A DNA stretch of 64,000 nt, from positions 3,964,708 to 4,028,707 of the forward strand of contig NZ_CP115468.1 of NCBI RefSeq assembly GCF_028462125.1, written 5' to 3'. This document shows, piece by piece, positions 17,453 to 26,183 of this stretch. Position 1 is the stretch's first letter. Every line of letters starts with the position of its first letter. The notes beneath the pieces were generated by a model that made no database searches, was not told where the DNA came from, and was given only the letters and a program-made list of their open reading frames with translations. The stretch is from Leptospira sp. GIMC2001 (GTDB lineage: Bacteria; Spirochaetota; Leptospiria; Leptospirales; Leptospiraceae). The translations under genes were made by a program, and so were the position numbers.

Positions 17453-17995
17453 TCAATTCTGTTTGGTAATCTGGACTGTATAATAATCAAAACCAGAGAA
17501 CGAAAAAGAACCACCTGTGCACGTTCCCGATGGAAAAGAAGAGCCTGTAATACCAGCAATGGTTCCAAATCCACCAGCTGCAAAAGTTGTAGTTGTGGTC
17601 TTAGTCGGTTCGGATGCTGAAGTCTGGATTCCAGCAAAACTCACATCTGTCGTACTCCTATGAGTTGTTGAACCACAAGTTCTGACTCTGTTTCTTCTTT
17701 GAAGGGTAATTTGATAATTACCACTATTCGGAAAATTTACTCTTATGTCACAGCTGGTAGACGAACAATTTGAACATAAAAGTGCCGAATCAGTAGTCAT
17801 ATCATATGAATTGCCACTGAAGCTTTCAAAAGTTCTAGTACATTGTGGTTGGGCCGCTACTGATGCTGCAGAAAGAGCTAAAAGAAAAAATAAAGAATCT
17901 TCTGCTGCTTTTGCTTCCTTTTCCTCTTCGGTCTCTCCACAGTTCATTGTTAGCGATAAAATTACAACTAGTGTAGTTATTATTCTTACAAACAT
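17453..17995 (-). CDS. Hypothetical lipoprotein
   Basis: A 180-residue protein of no recognised family. The signal peptide ends at LTMNC, so Cys19 would be lipidated. A second hydrophobic alanine-rich stretch follows (FFLLALSAASVAAQ), then a Ser/Thr/Gly-rich part with six cysteines (QCTR, LCSNCSS, SCDI, RTCG, GTCTG). The domain probably folds as a disulfide-rich beta structure ending in GFDYYTVQITKQN. AAGGAG precedes the ATG. A decayed paralogue lies upstream at 18261-18494. Surface or periplasmic location is expected. Confidence 0.65.
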   Translation of the reverse strand: MFVRIITTLVVILSLTMNCGETEEEKEAKAAEDSLFFLLALSAASVAAQPQCTRTFESFSGNSYDMTTDSALLCSNCSSTSCDIRVNFPNSGNYQITLQRRNRVRTCGSTTHRSTTDVSFAGIQTSASEPTKTTTTTFAAGGFGTIAGITGSSFPSGTCTGGSFSFSGFDYYTVQITKQN

Positions 17996-18260
17996 TTTTA
18001 CTCCTTGATTTTACCTGTTCCGGTTTCCAGAACAAGCTGATTAATTTATGCTAGAATTCAGTTTTTTTACAATATCTCAAAAATTTAAATATTGTCTGAA
18101 ATCTCCGGTCAATCAAAATAATTTAATAAAATATTGTCAACTACTCAAATATTATTTCTTTTTTTACAATTTTTAGCATTTGAACTCTATAAAATAATTT
18201 TGAAAATTTGAGAAATGAGATATCCGTACCACTTAAACGGAAAACGAAGATTAATGATTT

Positions 18261-18494
18261 CTAATTTCTCCTTGTTAATTGAAAAATATAATAATCAAAA
18301 CGCAAATAAGTGAAAGAACAAGAACAAGTGCCTCTCAAATTATTGAATGCAGCAGTCCCATCATTAGTGCTCGAAAATCCAGCCGCGAAGTTTGAAACAA
18401 GAATTTTTGTATATTCGAAAGAAGAAGTTTGCTGGCTCGGGCTTTCCGCTGCAATCCCTAGCGCGTAAATGCACTGTAGATTGATAAATGTCTT
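18261..18494 (-). pseudogene. Remnant of a paralogue of the adjacent lipoprotein
   Basis: A 77-codon open frame with no start codon whose translation resembles the C-terminus of the lipoprotein at 17453: here FAAGFSSTNDG and RGTCSCSF followed by RFDYYIFQLTRRN, there FAAGGFGTIAG and SGTCTGG followed by GFDYYTVQITKQN. An in-frame stop (18495-18497) closes it upstream, so the signal peptide and N-terminal half are missing. The two copies probably arose by tandem duplication followed by decay. The rest of the gap 17996-18543 holds nothing else I recognise. Confidence 0.6.
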
Positions 18495-18543
18495 CTATCA
18501 CATAATTATAAAGAAATTATCTTTACCGTATGAAAATAACCAT

Positions 18544-19032
18544 TTAAATCCGAATTGCCAAACCTTCTTGTAGCAGTCGATTGTTTAGAAAATTTCCATC
18601 TTCTATTATCTTTTCAACCTTCCATTCATTCTTTAAATAGAAAACTTCAACAAGATATCTGTCGTAAATGTCTGATCCGTATGTCTTGAGTATTAGAAAG
18701 TTTGTACCTTTCAATTCGCGCTCTACAAATTTCTTAGCAGCTTGACCATTTCTTTCGGCTACTTCAGGAGCATCCAAACCACGAAGCCTAAGTCTCTCTT
18801 CGATAAAAATTCCAAAACCCAAATCAATTTGTACAAGCAAAGTATCACCGTCCACAACCCTATCCAAGTACGCTTTGTATGAAAAAAGCTCCCTCACACT
18901 AGCGATCTTTTCAAATTGGAAACTATTTCTTGACTTACGGACAGACACAAGATCCCCTGATTTGAATCCATCCAAGCTGGAATTATCACCTAACTCGTAT
19001 TTAATTCTAAAACCAAGGTCAAGATTTGGCAT
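18544..19032 (-). CDS. Staphylococcal-nuclease-like (SNase/thermonuclease) protein, possibly 5'-truncated
   Basis: A 162-residue protein. Residues 50-162 form an SNase domain: RVVDGDTLLVQIDLG, the LRLRGLDAPEVAERNG block with catalytic Arg and Glu, and DRYLVEVFYL. Residues 1-50 (FRIKYELGDNSSLDG, DLVSVRKSRNSF) resemble the preceding module of longer relatives from memory. There is no signal peptide and no Shine-Dalgarno sequence, and the ATG abuts an inverted repeat; the frame stays open upstream. Homologues of this form are often longer, so the gene may have lost its true 5' end. It would cleave nucleic acid with Ca2+ if active. Confidence 0.7.
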   Translation of the reverse strand: MPNLDLGFRIKYELGDNSSLDGFKSGDLVSVRKSRNSFQFEKIASVRELFSYKAYLDRVVDGDTLLVQIDLGFGIFIEERLRLRGLDAPEVAERNGQAAKKFVERELKGTNFLILKTYGSDIYDRYLVEVFYLKNEWKVEKIIEDGNFLNNRLLQEGLAIRI

Positions 19033-19089
19033 CCAACACCATTTAGCTTGTTGACGGGGATTTCGCTTGTGAGCGCTAAATGGTGCTGG
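19033..19089. repeat. Imperfect inverted repeat abutting the nuclease start
   Basis: CCAACACCATTTAGC (19033-19047) and GCTAAATGGTGCTGG (19075-19089) pair at 14 of 15 positions around a 27-bp spacer. The left arm touches the ATG of the SNase gene. Shares the ACCATTT/AAATGGT core with the repeat at 17310-17398. Confidence 0.5.
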
Positions 19090-19188
19090 GTCGATCGCTC
19101 GCGGGTCGTTCAGCTATTCGAGCTCGAACGTTTTATACTATTAGGATGTTTTGTTGTGTTAATGAAAGTTGTGTAGATGTTTTTTTTA

Positions 19189-19277
19189 CGATTAAAGTTT
19201 GGTCCCCCAAGGTTCGTCTGAATGACTCACCTCAAACTTTGTCTACCGCCTGAGGGCTACCAACAAAGTTCATGGGC
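19189..19277. repeat. Direct repeat, copy A of a non-coding unit near tRNA-Gly
   Basis: 89 bp that align without gaps to 19461-19549, with about 78 identical positions by hand count. It is followed at 19274-19288 by GGGCGAAGGGGCTCG, which is identical to bases of the tRNA-Gly gene (19576-19590). The 737-bp stretch 19033-19769 therefore holds a duplicated, GC-richer, apparently non-coding sequence and one tRNA. No protein gene was seen in it. Confidence 0.6.
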
Positions 19278-19460
19278 GAAGGGGCTCGCTCAACTCTCGA
19301 AGCTTCCTGCTTCTCAAGTTTCGCCCGTCCCACTCGGCACACTCAACATCCTGTTTCGTGAGCGATACTAAAGCTTCCGCTGGGCGCTACTATCGCTTTG
19401 CCTCGTGGTCGTTCTCACCCCTCTTCAAGATTAAGTTAGAATTGTGGAGACGTCTTTTTA

Positions 19461-19549
19461 AGAATGAAGTTTAGTCCCCCAAGGTTCGTCTGTAGGACTC
19501 ACCTCAAACTTTGCTTACCGCCTGATGGCTACCAGCAAAGTTTATGGGC
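19461..19549. repeat. Direct repeat, copy B, next to tRNA-Gly
   Basis: Partner of the copy at 19189-19277. It is followed by a short hairpin (GGGAC-TAC-GTCCC) and then the tRNA-Gly gene, which in copy A survives only as a 15-bp piece of the 3' end. Confidence 0.6.
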
Positions 19550-19572
19550 TTAGGGACTACGTCCCTTCGACC

Positions 19573-19643
19573 TGCGGGCGAAGGGGCTCGAACCCTCGCC
19601 AGAAGCTTGGAAGGCTGCTGTGCTACCGTTACACCACACCCGC
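19573..19643 (-). tRNA. tRNA-Gly (anticodon TCC)
   Basis: The minus strand gives a complete cloverleaf: acceptor arms GCGGGTG and CGCCCGC (one G-T pair), D-loop region GGTGTAACGGTAGCA, anticodon loop CTTCCAA with anticodon TCC, and T-arm GAGGGTTCGAGCCCC-type. Discriminator base A; the CCA end is not encoded. It reads glycine codons GGA and GGG. It stands alone, next to the duplicated sequence described above. Confidence 0.9.
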
Positions 19644-19769
19644 ATTGTGTAAGGACAGTGTTTTTAGCGAGGGTCTAAAGTCAACATTTTTGAAGAATCA
19701 TAGAAGTTGCCGATAGACAATATCCGATAGCTTCATTATGTCCTTTTAGATTCTAAAAGGACATACGAC

Positions 19770-22085
19770 TCAATCCTTTTTTAGATTGAGGCTGAGTGCA
19801 TTCAATACAACAGATATAGAACTAAACGCCATAGCGGCTCCGCTTAGCCATGGAGCAAGCAATCCAATACCAGCGATAGGTATTCCCAACGTATTGTATC
19901 CAAGAGCCCAGAAGAAATTTTGTCGAATATTTCGTACTGTGCTTCTACTGATTTTTATGACATCGACTAATCTTTCCAAATCACCTTTGACTAATACAAC
20001 TCCAGCTGTTTCGATAGCAACATCCGTTCCAGTACCCATTGCGATTCCTAAATCAGCAGTCGCTAAAGCTGGTGCATCATTGATACCATCGCCCGACATG
20101 GCGATCTTACGATTTTGGGACTGAAAATTGTTGATCCAATTTAATTTATCGATCGGTAGTAAGGATGCATGGAAAATTTCAATACCCACTTCCTTTGCGA
20201 TCTTCTCGGCTGTTTTAGCATTATCACCTGTTAGAAGAATAGGTTCTATACCTAACTTTTTAAGTTCCTGGATTGCCTTTATGGAATTTTCTTTAAGTTT
20301 ATCTTCCATAGCAAATATTCCTTGTTGAGATTGATTCGAATTTGTCACATCCGCAAAGAATACGGTACTACCTGCACTCTCCCATAGTTTAGCTTGTTCT
20401 AGTAACGATGCATCGATATGAATATTTTTTGATTGTAAAAAGCTCAATTTACCTATACTCACTTTCCAATCATTTACTATTCCACTCACTCCTCCACCTG
20501 ATTCAACTTGGATGTCTTGGAAAGGTAAAAGACTAACGGATTTCACTTTAGCATAGTTTACTACTGCTTTAGCCAATGGATGTTCTGAGCCTGATTCGAT
20601 GGATGCAGTCAATATCAGAAAATCATTTATCATTGACTCTTCCGTATTTGTTGCAAAGTTCACAACGTACGGTTTTCCTTCAGTGAGAGTTCCCGTCTTG
20701 TCAAAAGCTATAGTATCAATGAATGCAGCTAGTTCCAAACTCTCAGCATTCCGGAAAAGAATTCCTCTCGCTGCAGCTCTACCCGTTCCAACTAACAATG
20801 ACACGGGTGTTGCAAGGCCAAGCGCACAGGGACAAGCAATCACAAGAATTGCTATTGCTTTTTCTAAAGCACCAGGAAGATTCCCTGTTTCCAAGATGAA
20901 CAACCAAAGAAAGAAATTTGCGACAGCGATAAAGACAACTATAGGAACAAAAATTCCAGAAATTCTATCTGCAATTTTCTGCAATGGAGCCTTGGATCCC
21001 TGAGCTTCCTCAACAGTTCGAATAATAGATGCAAGAACCGTGTCTGATCCAACTTTTTTAGCTTTAATGATCAAAGTTCCTGAACCATTAATCGTACCGC
21101 CCATAACTTGTGAACTGGGCTTCTTCTCTACGGGTAGACTTTCTCCAGTTAACATAGATTCATCAACTGAACTTTCACCTTCGATCACACTCGCATCCGT
21201 TGGGATTTTTTCACCCGCTTTAACCATTATCACGTCATTGACTTTAATGTATTCTGATGGTAATTCAACCCAAGACTCTTCCTTTTTAATTAATGCCTTA
21301 GGAGCCTTTAGATTAAAAAGTGCCTCAATCGCTTGCGAACTTTGTCCTCTAACTACAGTCTCAATACATTTGCCAACTAAGATTATTGTGAGTAGAACGG
21401 CAGAAGTCTCATAGTATAGAGCCGGAAATACAGAGTGTCCCAGACTCGAAAGATGTTCATAATGTTCTAAACTATTTATATAGAACAGATCCGACTGATT
21501 GTATCCATGAATTATACTTAATGCAAGACTATAAAAGTAAGCAGCCGAAGTTCCCATTACAACCAACACGTCCATATTCGCTGAGCCATTCCTAAGTGCA
21601 CGATAGGCTCCCATTATAAATGGAAAACCTATCCAAAACTGCACAGGAGTTGCAAGTATAAACTGAAACCAAGGATGCATAAGAATGGTTGGAAGCGGTA
21701 GAAAAGATAGAAAGCCTACATGTGAAACCATCGTATAGAGAAGTGGTAAGGACAATCCAGCTGATATAAAGAATCTATTTTTAAGTTTCCGTAGTTCGTC
21801 CTTATGTTTGTCTTCAGCTAGTGATCTATTTGCTTCGGAATGTTCCGAAGCTGAGTATCCCAATGATTTTACTTTCTCATATAGATCTTCCTTTTGTATA
21901 CTTCCATCAAATTTAACGTAGGCTGTCTCTCTTGCAAAATTTACTCTTGCTTCTTGAACTCCCTCTTGTTTGATCAAACCTTTTTCTATACGAAGTGCAC
22001 AGTTTGCACAAGTCATACCATACAAATCAAGAGTGACCTCTTTTTCAGTTTCTTCTGATTCTTTAAGAATTGATTTTGTTTCCAA
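19770..22085 (-). CDS. copA: Copper-translocating P1B-type ATPase
   Basis: A 771-residue P-type ATPase that would export Cu(I) across the inner membrane. One N-terminal heavy-metal domain has MTCANC (Cys26, Cys29); the transmembrane metal site is CPC (418-420), the phosphorylation motif DKTGT starts at Asp462, and GDGINDAPA is the hinge. The gene begins with TTG at 22085: a strong AGGAAGGAGG lies 8 bases upstream, inside the end of copZ, and no nearer ATG fits. Stop to start overlap with copZ is 23 bp. Copper rather than another soft metal is supported by the CPC motif and the CueR-type regulator. Confidence 0.93.
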   Translation of the reverse strand: METKSILKESEETEKEVTLDLYGMTCANCALRIEKGLIKQEGVQEARVNFARETAYVKFDGSIQKEDLYEKVKSLGYSASEHSEANRSLAEDKHKDELRKLKNRFFISAGLSLPLLYTMVSHVGFLSFLPLPTILMHPWFQFILATPVQFWIGFPFIMGAYRALRNGSANMDVLVVMGTSAAYFYSLALSIIHGYNQSDLFYINSLEHYEHLSSLGHSVFPALYYETSAVLLTIILVGKCIETVVRGQSSQAIEALFNLKAPKALIKKEESWVELPSEYIKVNDVIMVKAGEKIPTDASVIEGESSVDESMLTGESLPVEKKPSSQVMGGTINGSGTLIIKAKKVGSDTVLASIIRTVEEAQGSKAPLQKIADRISGIFVPIVVFIAVANFFLWLFILETGNLPGALEKAIAILVIACPCALGLATPVSLLVGTGRAAARGILFRNAESLELAAFIDTIAFDKTGTLTEGKPYVVNFATNTEESMINDFLILTASIESGSEHPLAKAVVNYAKVKSVSLLPFQDIQVESGGGVSGIVNDWKVSIGKLSFLQSKNIHIDASLLEQAKLWESAGSTVFFADVTNSNQSQQGIFAMEDKLKENSIKAIQELKKLGIEPILLTGDNAKTAEKIAKEVGIEIFHASLLPIDKLNWINNFQSQNRKIAMSGDGINDAPALATADLGIAMGTGTDVAIETAGVVLVKGDLERLVDVIKISRSTVRNIRQNFFWALGYNTLGIPIAGIGLLAPWLSGAAMAFSSISVVLNALSLNLKKD

Positions 22086-22275
22086 GGGAATATCCTCCTT
22101 CCTGCAAATTTTCTTTGATTTTAAACAAACTGTCTTCCGAGATTTCAGAATCCAATGTAACTATATTTCTCGATCTATCTGCTTTTGCCTGGAATCCGTT
22201 ATCCAAAAACACTTCCTCCACTGTCATTTCACAATGTCCGCAAGTCATTCCTTCTAATCTATATTCAATATTCAT
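22063..22275 (-). CDS. copZ: Copper chaperone, heavy-metal-associated domain protein (CopZ-like)
   Basis: A 70-residue single HMA domain. GMTCGHC places the two metal-binding cysteines at positions 12 and 15, and the length equals that of a typical CopZ. It would carry Cu(I) to the ATPase, whose start overlaps its 3' end. It is the first gene after the CueR-type promoter at 22322-22352. Confidence 0.88.
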   Translation of the reverse strand: MNIEYRLEGMTCGHCEMTVEEVFLDNGFQAKADRSRNIVTLDSEISEDSLFKIKENLQEGGYSLGNKINS

Positions 22276-22321
22276 AATTTTAATTCTCCATTAATGGTAA
22301 TTTATATCTTAGTATGATGCC

Positions 22322-22352
22322 AGTCTATACCTTCCAACTATTGGAATGTCAA
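22322..22352 (-). promoter_or_regulatory. CueR-type promoter and operator for copZ-copA
   Basis: On the minus strand TTGACA (22347-22352) and TAGACT (22322-22327) are separated by a 19-bp spacer, the over-long spacing typical of MerR-family promoters. The spacer holds the dyad ATTCCAA-TAG-TTGGAAG, which resembles the known CueR operator (CTTCC...GGAAG). It would be activated by the regulator encoded on the other strand when Cu(I) is bound. Confidence 0.8.
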
Positions 22353-22480
22353 TACCCAAGAACAAAAAAAATTCAACTTTATAGAAAAAAGTGAATCAGT
22401 TTTTTCTATAAATATAGTAAATTTCCAAACCTTAACATTATTGTAAGCTTGTCTAAGTAACCTAAAAAAGGAGAATATTA

Positions 22481-22870
22481 ATGAATATTGGAATACTATC
22501 TAAAGAATCTGGAGTTAGTTCTAAGCTCATTCGTCACTATGAAGAGATCGGATTAATTAGTAAAGTAGCCAGAACAGAGAAAGGCTATCGCATTTATGCA
22601 GAATCTGATATTCATAATTTAAGATTTATCAAACGTGCTAGAGAATTGGGCTTTTCTCTGCCTGATATAAAAAAGCTATTGAGCCTTTGGAAAAATAAAT
22701 CACGAACTAGTGAGCAGGTAAAATTGCTTGCAAATAAACACTTAGTTGAGTTAGAAAATAAGCTCAAGCTAATGAAGGATATGGCAGATTCCTTGAGACA
22801 TCTTGTCCACAATTGCCACGGAGATCATAGGCCAGATTGTCCTATTCTCAAAAAGCTAAGTGATACTTGA
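22481..22870 (+). CDS. cueR: MerR-family copper-sensing regulator (CueR-like)
   Basis: A 129-residue MerR protein with an N-terminal winged helix (IGILSKESGVSSKLIRHYEEIGL) and a dimerisation helix. Cys112 and Cys120 in NCHGDHRPDCPI and Ser77 have the same numbers as the metal-site residues of E. coli CueR; Ser77 marks sensors for monovalent metals. AAAAGGAG precedes the ATG. It is divergent from copZ-copA across 205 bp that carry the matching promoter. Confidence 0.92.
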   Translation: MNIGILSKESGVSSKLIRHYEEIGLISKVARTEKGYRIYAESDIHNLRFIKRARELGFSLPDIKKLLSLWKNKSRTSEQVKLLANKHLVELENKLKLMKDMADSLRHLVHNCHGDHRPDCPILKKLSDT

Positions 22871-22987
22871 AATTTTCCAAATACTATGCTTACTTTAAAA
22901 TGATTATCACAGGCAGAAACTTTAGAAAAGAATAAAACAGTAGTGCGAAATACTAAATTAAACTATTTAGAATCAGTCTAACAAGCA

Positions 22988-24151
22988 ATGAGTGGCAATG
23001 ATTTTTATCGCAATCTACCAGCAATTTCGAATTTCAGTGATTTACTTAGATCCGAGTCTTATACCGAAGTTCCGGATGATTGGTGGATCGTTGTTACTGA
23101 TGTTCAGAATTCTACAAAAGCTATTGAAGAAGGAAGATACAAGGATGTAAATATTTCCGGAGGACTCTGTGCAATGGCTTTGTCCAATCTTGTCACTGAT
23201 ATGGAACATCCATTTGTATTCGGTGGTGACGGAATAACCTTTCTTATTCCTGGCAATATTCTCGCAGACGTGCGTTCTGTCCTAATGGATACCAAGAAAA
23301 GTGTAAAAAACTTTTTTGATTTGGATCTTCGCGTGGGTGTTGTTCCTATCGCCAAGCTAAAAATCCAGAATAAGCCTATTCTTGTTGGCAAATGGACCAT
23401 TAGCAAATATTATAAACAAGCGATATTGCGTGGACCAGGTGTTGGTCAAGCCGAGAGCTGGGTCAAAGAATTCAATTCACCTTATACCATCGGTGATGAC
23501 GAACCCACTCCAATTCTAGCTAACTTCAATGGTTTTACTTGCCGCTGGAAGGACATACCATCACCTCAGGGAGAAACCATCTCCTTAATTATTCGATTTC
23601 TAAGTGAGTTTGATGATACAGAAAATTTTAACAAAACCTTCACAAACTTAGAAACAATCTTGGGCGATGTGAATGATTACCATCCGCTAAATGAGGCGAA
23701 CTTAGATATTGTTAATCAATTTAAGATTCTTGCTAAAGAAGCAATGGTATCTGCTCGCAGCTCAAGAGGTTTGGGAAAAATCTTTAATCTCGCTCGAATT
23801 TATATCGAAACTCTTGTTATGCGACTAGCTATCTTTTTTCGCTTACCCATTAAATCAGACATTTATATTCTTAAGGATCTCAAAGCTCATCAAGTCAATT
23901 CATCTGATTTTCGAAAATTTGATGGTGACTTAAAAATGGTGGTATCACTTACCGATACCAAAAGAAAGTCAATGGTTGCATATCTAGATGAGCAAGAGAA
24001 GGCAGGTAGATTGGTTTATGGAATGCATATTTCTGACCGTGCTTTGCTTACCTGCCTTATGCATTCGGATTCCAAAAGTGAAGTTCATTTTGTTGATGGA
24101 GCTGATGGTGGATATGCGATGGCAGCAAAGATTCTCAAATCAAAACTGTAG
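22988..24151 (+). CDS. DUF3095-family protein with a nucleotide-cyclase-like part
   Basis: A 387-residue soluble protein of the DUF3095 family. The N-terminal part has the pattern of class III cyclase and GGDEF folds: VVTDVQNSTKAIEEGRYK with Asp in the first metal position, and FVFGGDGITFLIPG. The second half (about 250-387) is family-specific, with FRKFDGDLKMVVSLT and GMHISDRALLTCLM. No regulatory domain is fused. The family is described as adenylate-cyclase-like, but activity is not established as far as I know. No clear operon partner; a regulatory or nucleotide-related role is only inferred. Confidence 0.75.
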   Translation: MSGNDFYRNLPAISNFSDLLRSESYTEVPDDWWIVVTDVQNSTKAIEEGRYKDVNISGGLCAMALSNLVTDMEHPFVFGGDGITFLIPGNILADVRSVLMDTKKSVKNFFDLDLRVGVVPIAKLKIQNKPILVGKWTISKYYKQAILRGPGVGQAESWVKEFNSPYTIGDDEPTPILANFNGFTCRWKDIPSPQGETISLIIRFLSEFDDTENFNKTFTNLETILGDVNDYHPLNEANLDIVNQFKILAKEAMVSARSSRGLGKIFNLARIYIETLVMRLAIFFRLPIKSDIYILKDLKAHQVNSSDFRKFDGDLKMVVSLTDTKRKSMVAYLDEQEKAGRLVYGMHISDRALLTCLMHSDSKSEVHFVDGADGGYAMAAKILKSKL

Positions 24152-24241
24152 GTATTAGATTTTTAATGGAATCCAAAACATTTTAAATATATCTATACCA
24201 CTTCATCTAATTTAACTAATTCAACCAATTCAATAATAGCT

Positions 24242-24673
24242 ATGCTCATCATCAAATTAGTACAGATTTTCCTAACAATTTTTCTGACTGGATTGATCTG
24301 GACGATTCAGTTGGTTCACTATCCCTCTTTTAATGATGTTGGAAAAAATGAATTCATTCAATTTCATAAAAACCATACCACTCGAATCTCCATTCTTGTT
24401 ATTCCGTTTATGATCTGTGAACTATTGATATCGATCGCTTGGCTGGTTTTGGAGCTGAATCAATTTTCTATTGTCAATGCGTCTTTGGTGCTATTGATTT
24501 GGCTTGCTACTTTCCTCATTTCTGTTCCCATTCACAATGCATTAGTTCAAAATTTTAATTTAGTACTAATACAGAAATTAAATCAGACCAATTGGATACG
24601 AACCATTCTCTGGAGTCTCAAAAGTTTTCTACTATTAGGATATTTCTTTATTTCTATAAAACAACTTCAATGA
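24242..24673 (+). CDS. Integral membrane protein, four predicted helices
   Basis: A 143-residue protein with hydrophobic segments at about 4-24, 48-70, 78-100 and 120-140. The stretch TGLIWTIQLVHYPSF followed by FIQFHKNHTTRIS matches a widespread uncharacterised membrane family. The His and Tyr in HYPSF and the His-rich loop between helices 1 and 2 are its most conserved-looking residues. It is directly followed (0 bp) by the carboxypeptidase gene, suggesting one transcript. Function unknown. Confidence 0.65.
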   Translation: MLIIKLVQIFLTIFLTGLIWTIQLVHYPSFNDVGKNEFIQFHKNHTTRISILVIPFMICELLISIAWLVLELNQFSIVNASLVLLIWLATFLISVPIHNALVQNFNLVLIQKLNQTNWIRTILWSLKSFLLLGYFFISIKQLQ

Positions 24674-26161
24674 TTGTACATTATGGCATTTTCCAAATAC
24701 CGAGAAATCTACAATCGTATTCAACATTTTTCTAACATACAGAGCATCCTAAATTGGGATAGCGAAGTCACGATGCCAGCTGCCGCAAGGGAAGAAAGAT
24801 CTTTCCAAATTGCCGAAATGACAAAGTTGATTCACGAGATTTTTACTGGCAGCGAATTTGCAAGGGCTCTTGAAGCAGCATCCAATGAAATTGAAAAGAA
24901 TAACAATGATCCAAAGTATTTTATTAGAAAAAGAGAATTGGAAGTTATTACAAGACGATTAGATAAACAAAAAAAATTACCAACCGATTTTGTTACTAAA
25001 TTATCTCAGAAAACCAATATTGCTCATGCGAAATGGGTAGAAGCTAAAAAGCAGAAAGATTTCAATTTATTTTCTGAAACATTATCAGAGTTAGTTGATC
25101 TAGCAAAAGTGCAAGCAGACTACTATGGTTACGAGAACGAAAGATACGACGCTTTACTAGATGACTATGAAAGAGGAGCAACTGGAACGATGCTTTCGGA
25201 ACTTTTTGACAATCTTAAGAAAGATCTCGTTCCAATTGTATCCAAAGCAAAATCCTATCCAAATCCTTTCAAGCTACCCATTGATGCAATGAAGCAAAAG
25301 AAATTTTGTGAACTCCTTCCACCACGACTTGGACTTTCTCATGATATTTCTCGATTGGATATTAGTGCTCATCCTTTTTCAACAAGCTTAGGTTCTAAGG
25401 ACAAAAGAATAACAACTCGTTATGATGAATTGGATCCTCTTTCTGCTGTATTTGGTGTGCTACATGAGACCGGTCATTCATTGTATGAAGCTGGACTATC
25501 AGAAATGCCCGAGGCACCGAATCCATTAGCAGAATTTCTATCGCTAGGGATTCACGAATCACAAAGTCGTCTTTGGGAGAATCAAGTAGGTAGAAGCCGA
25601 GAATTTTGGAACTATTACTATCCTGTTGCATTAGAGAGTTGGGAACTCAAAGAGAGGGATCTACCATTCGATGATTTTTTCAATTATATACAGAGTGTTC
25701 AGAAATCCAAAATACGAGTAGAAGCGGATCCTGTTACTTACAATTTGCATATCATACTTAGATTTGAAATTGAAAGAGATCTTATCGCAGACAAGATTAA
25801 AGTATCCGATCTTCCAGAACTTTGGCGATCAAAGATGCAAGATTATTTCGGATTGAAGATCGATAACGATGCAGAAGGTGTGCTACAAGATGTTCATTGG
25901 TCAATGGCAGCGTTTGGTTACTTCCCGACTTATGCGCTCGGGAATATCTACTCAGCGCAACTATATGAAGCCTTTCTTCGCGATAATCCAGTTTTCAAAG
26001 ATCATTTAACGAAAACAGGCGAAACCAAAGATTTGCTCGAATGGCTAAAAAAGAATGTTCATCATCAAGGAAGAATTTACGAGGTTCCAGAATTGATTGA
26101 GAAAGCGACGGGTTCTGAGCCGAGTAGTGCAAGTTTAATTAAACATTTAAGCAATATCTAA
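24674..26161 (+). CDS. M32-family metallocarboxypeptidase
   Basis: A 495-residue cytoplasmic zinc carboxypeptidase of the Taq/M32 family, with normal length. The zinc site HETGH is in VLHETGHSLYE, the family block HESQSRLWEN follows about 36 residues later, and ILRFEIERDLI is present. A TTG start at 24674 directly after the previous stop is possible, but an ATG at 24683 (MAFSKYREI) is equally plausible. It trims amino acids from peptide C-termini. Assignment to family is secure; substrate range unknown. Confidence 0.9.
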   Translation: MYIMAFSKYREIYNRIQHFSNIQSILNWDSEVTMPAAAREERSFQIAEMTKLIHEIFTGSEFARALEAASNEIEKNNNDPKYFIRKRELEVITRRLDKQKKLPTDFVTKLSQKTNIAHAKWVEAKKQKDFNLFSETLSELVDLAKVQADYYGYENERYDALLDDYERGATGTMLSELFDNLKKDLVPIVSKAKSYPNPFKLPIDAMKQKKFCELLPPRLGLSHDISRLDISAHPFSTSLGSKDKRITTRYDELDPLSAVFGVLHETGHSLYEAGLSEMPEAPNPLAEFLSLGIHESQSRLWENQVGRSREFWNYYYPVALESWELKERDLPFDDFFNYIQSVQKSKIRVEADPVTYNLHIILRFEIERDLIADKIKVSDLPELWRSKMQDYFGLKIDNDAEGVLQDVHWSMAAFGYFPTYALGNIYSAQLYEAFLRDNPVFKDHLTKTGETKDLLEWLKKNVHHQGRIYEVPELIEKATGSEPSSASLIKHLSNI

Positions 26162-26183
26162 TATGATTTGGAGGCTGGTTGAA

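Noticed and set aside
19525..19716. Plus-strand frame over tRNA-Gly
   Set aside because: Covers the tRNA gene and repeat; the NPRQKLG-type translation is a known artefact.
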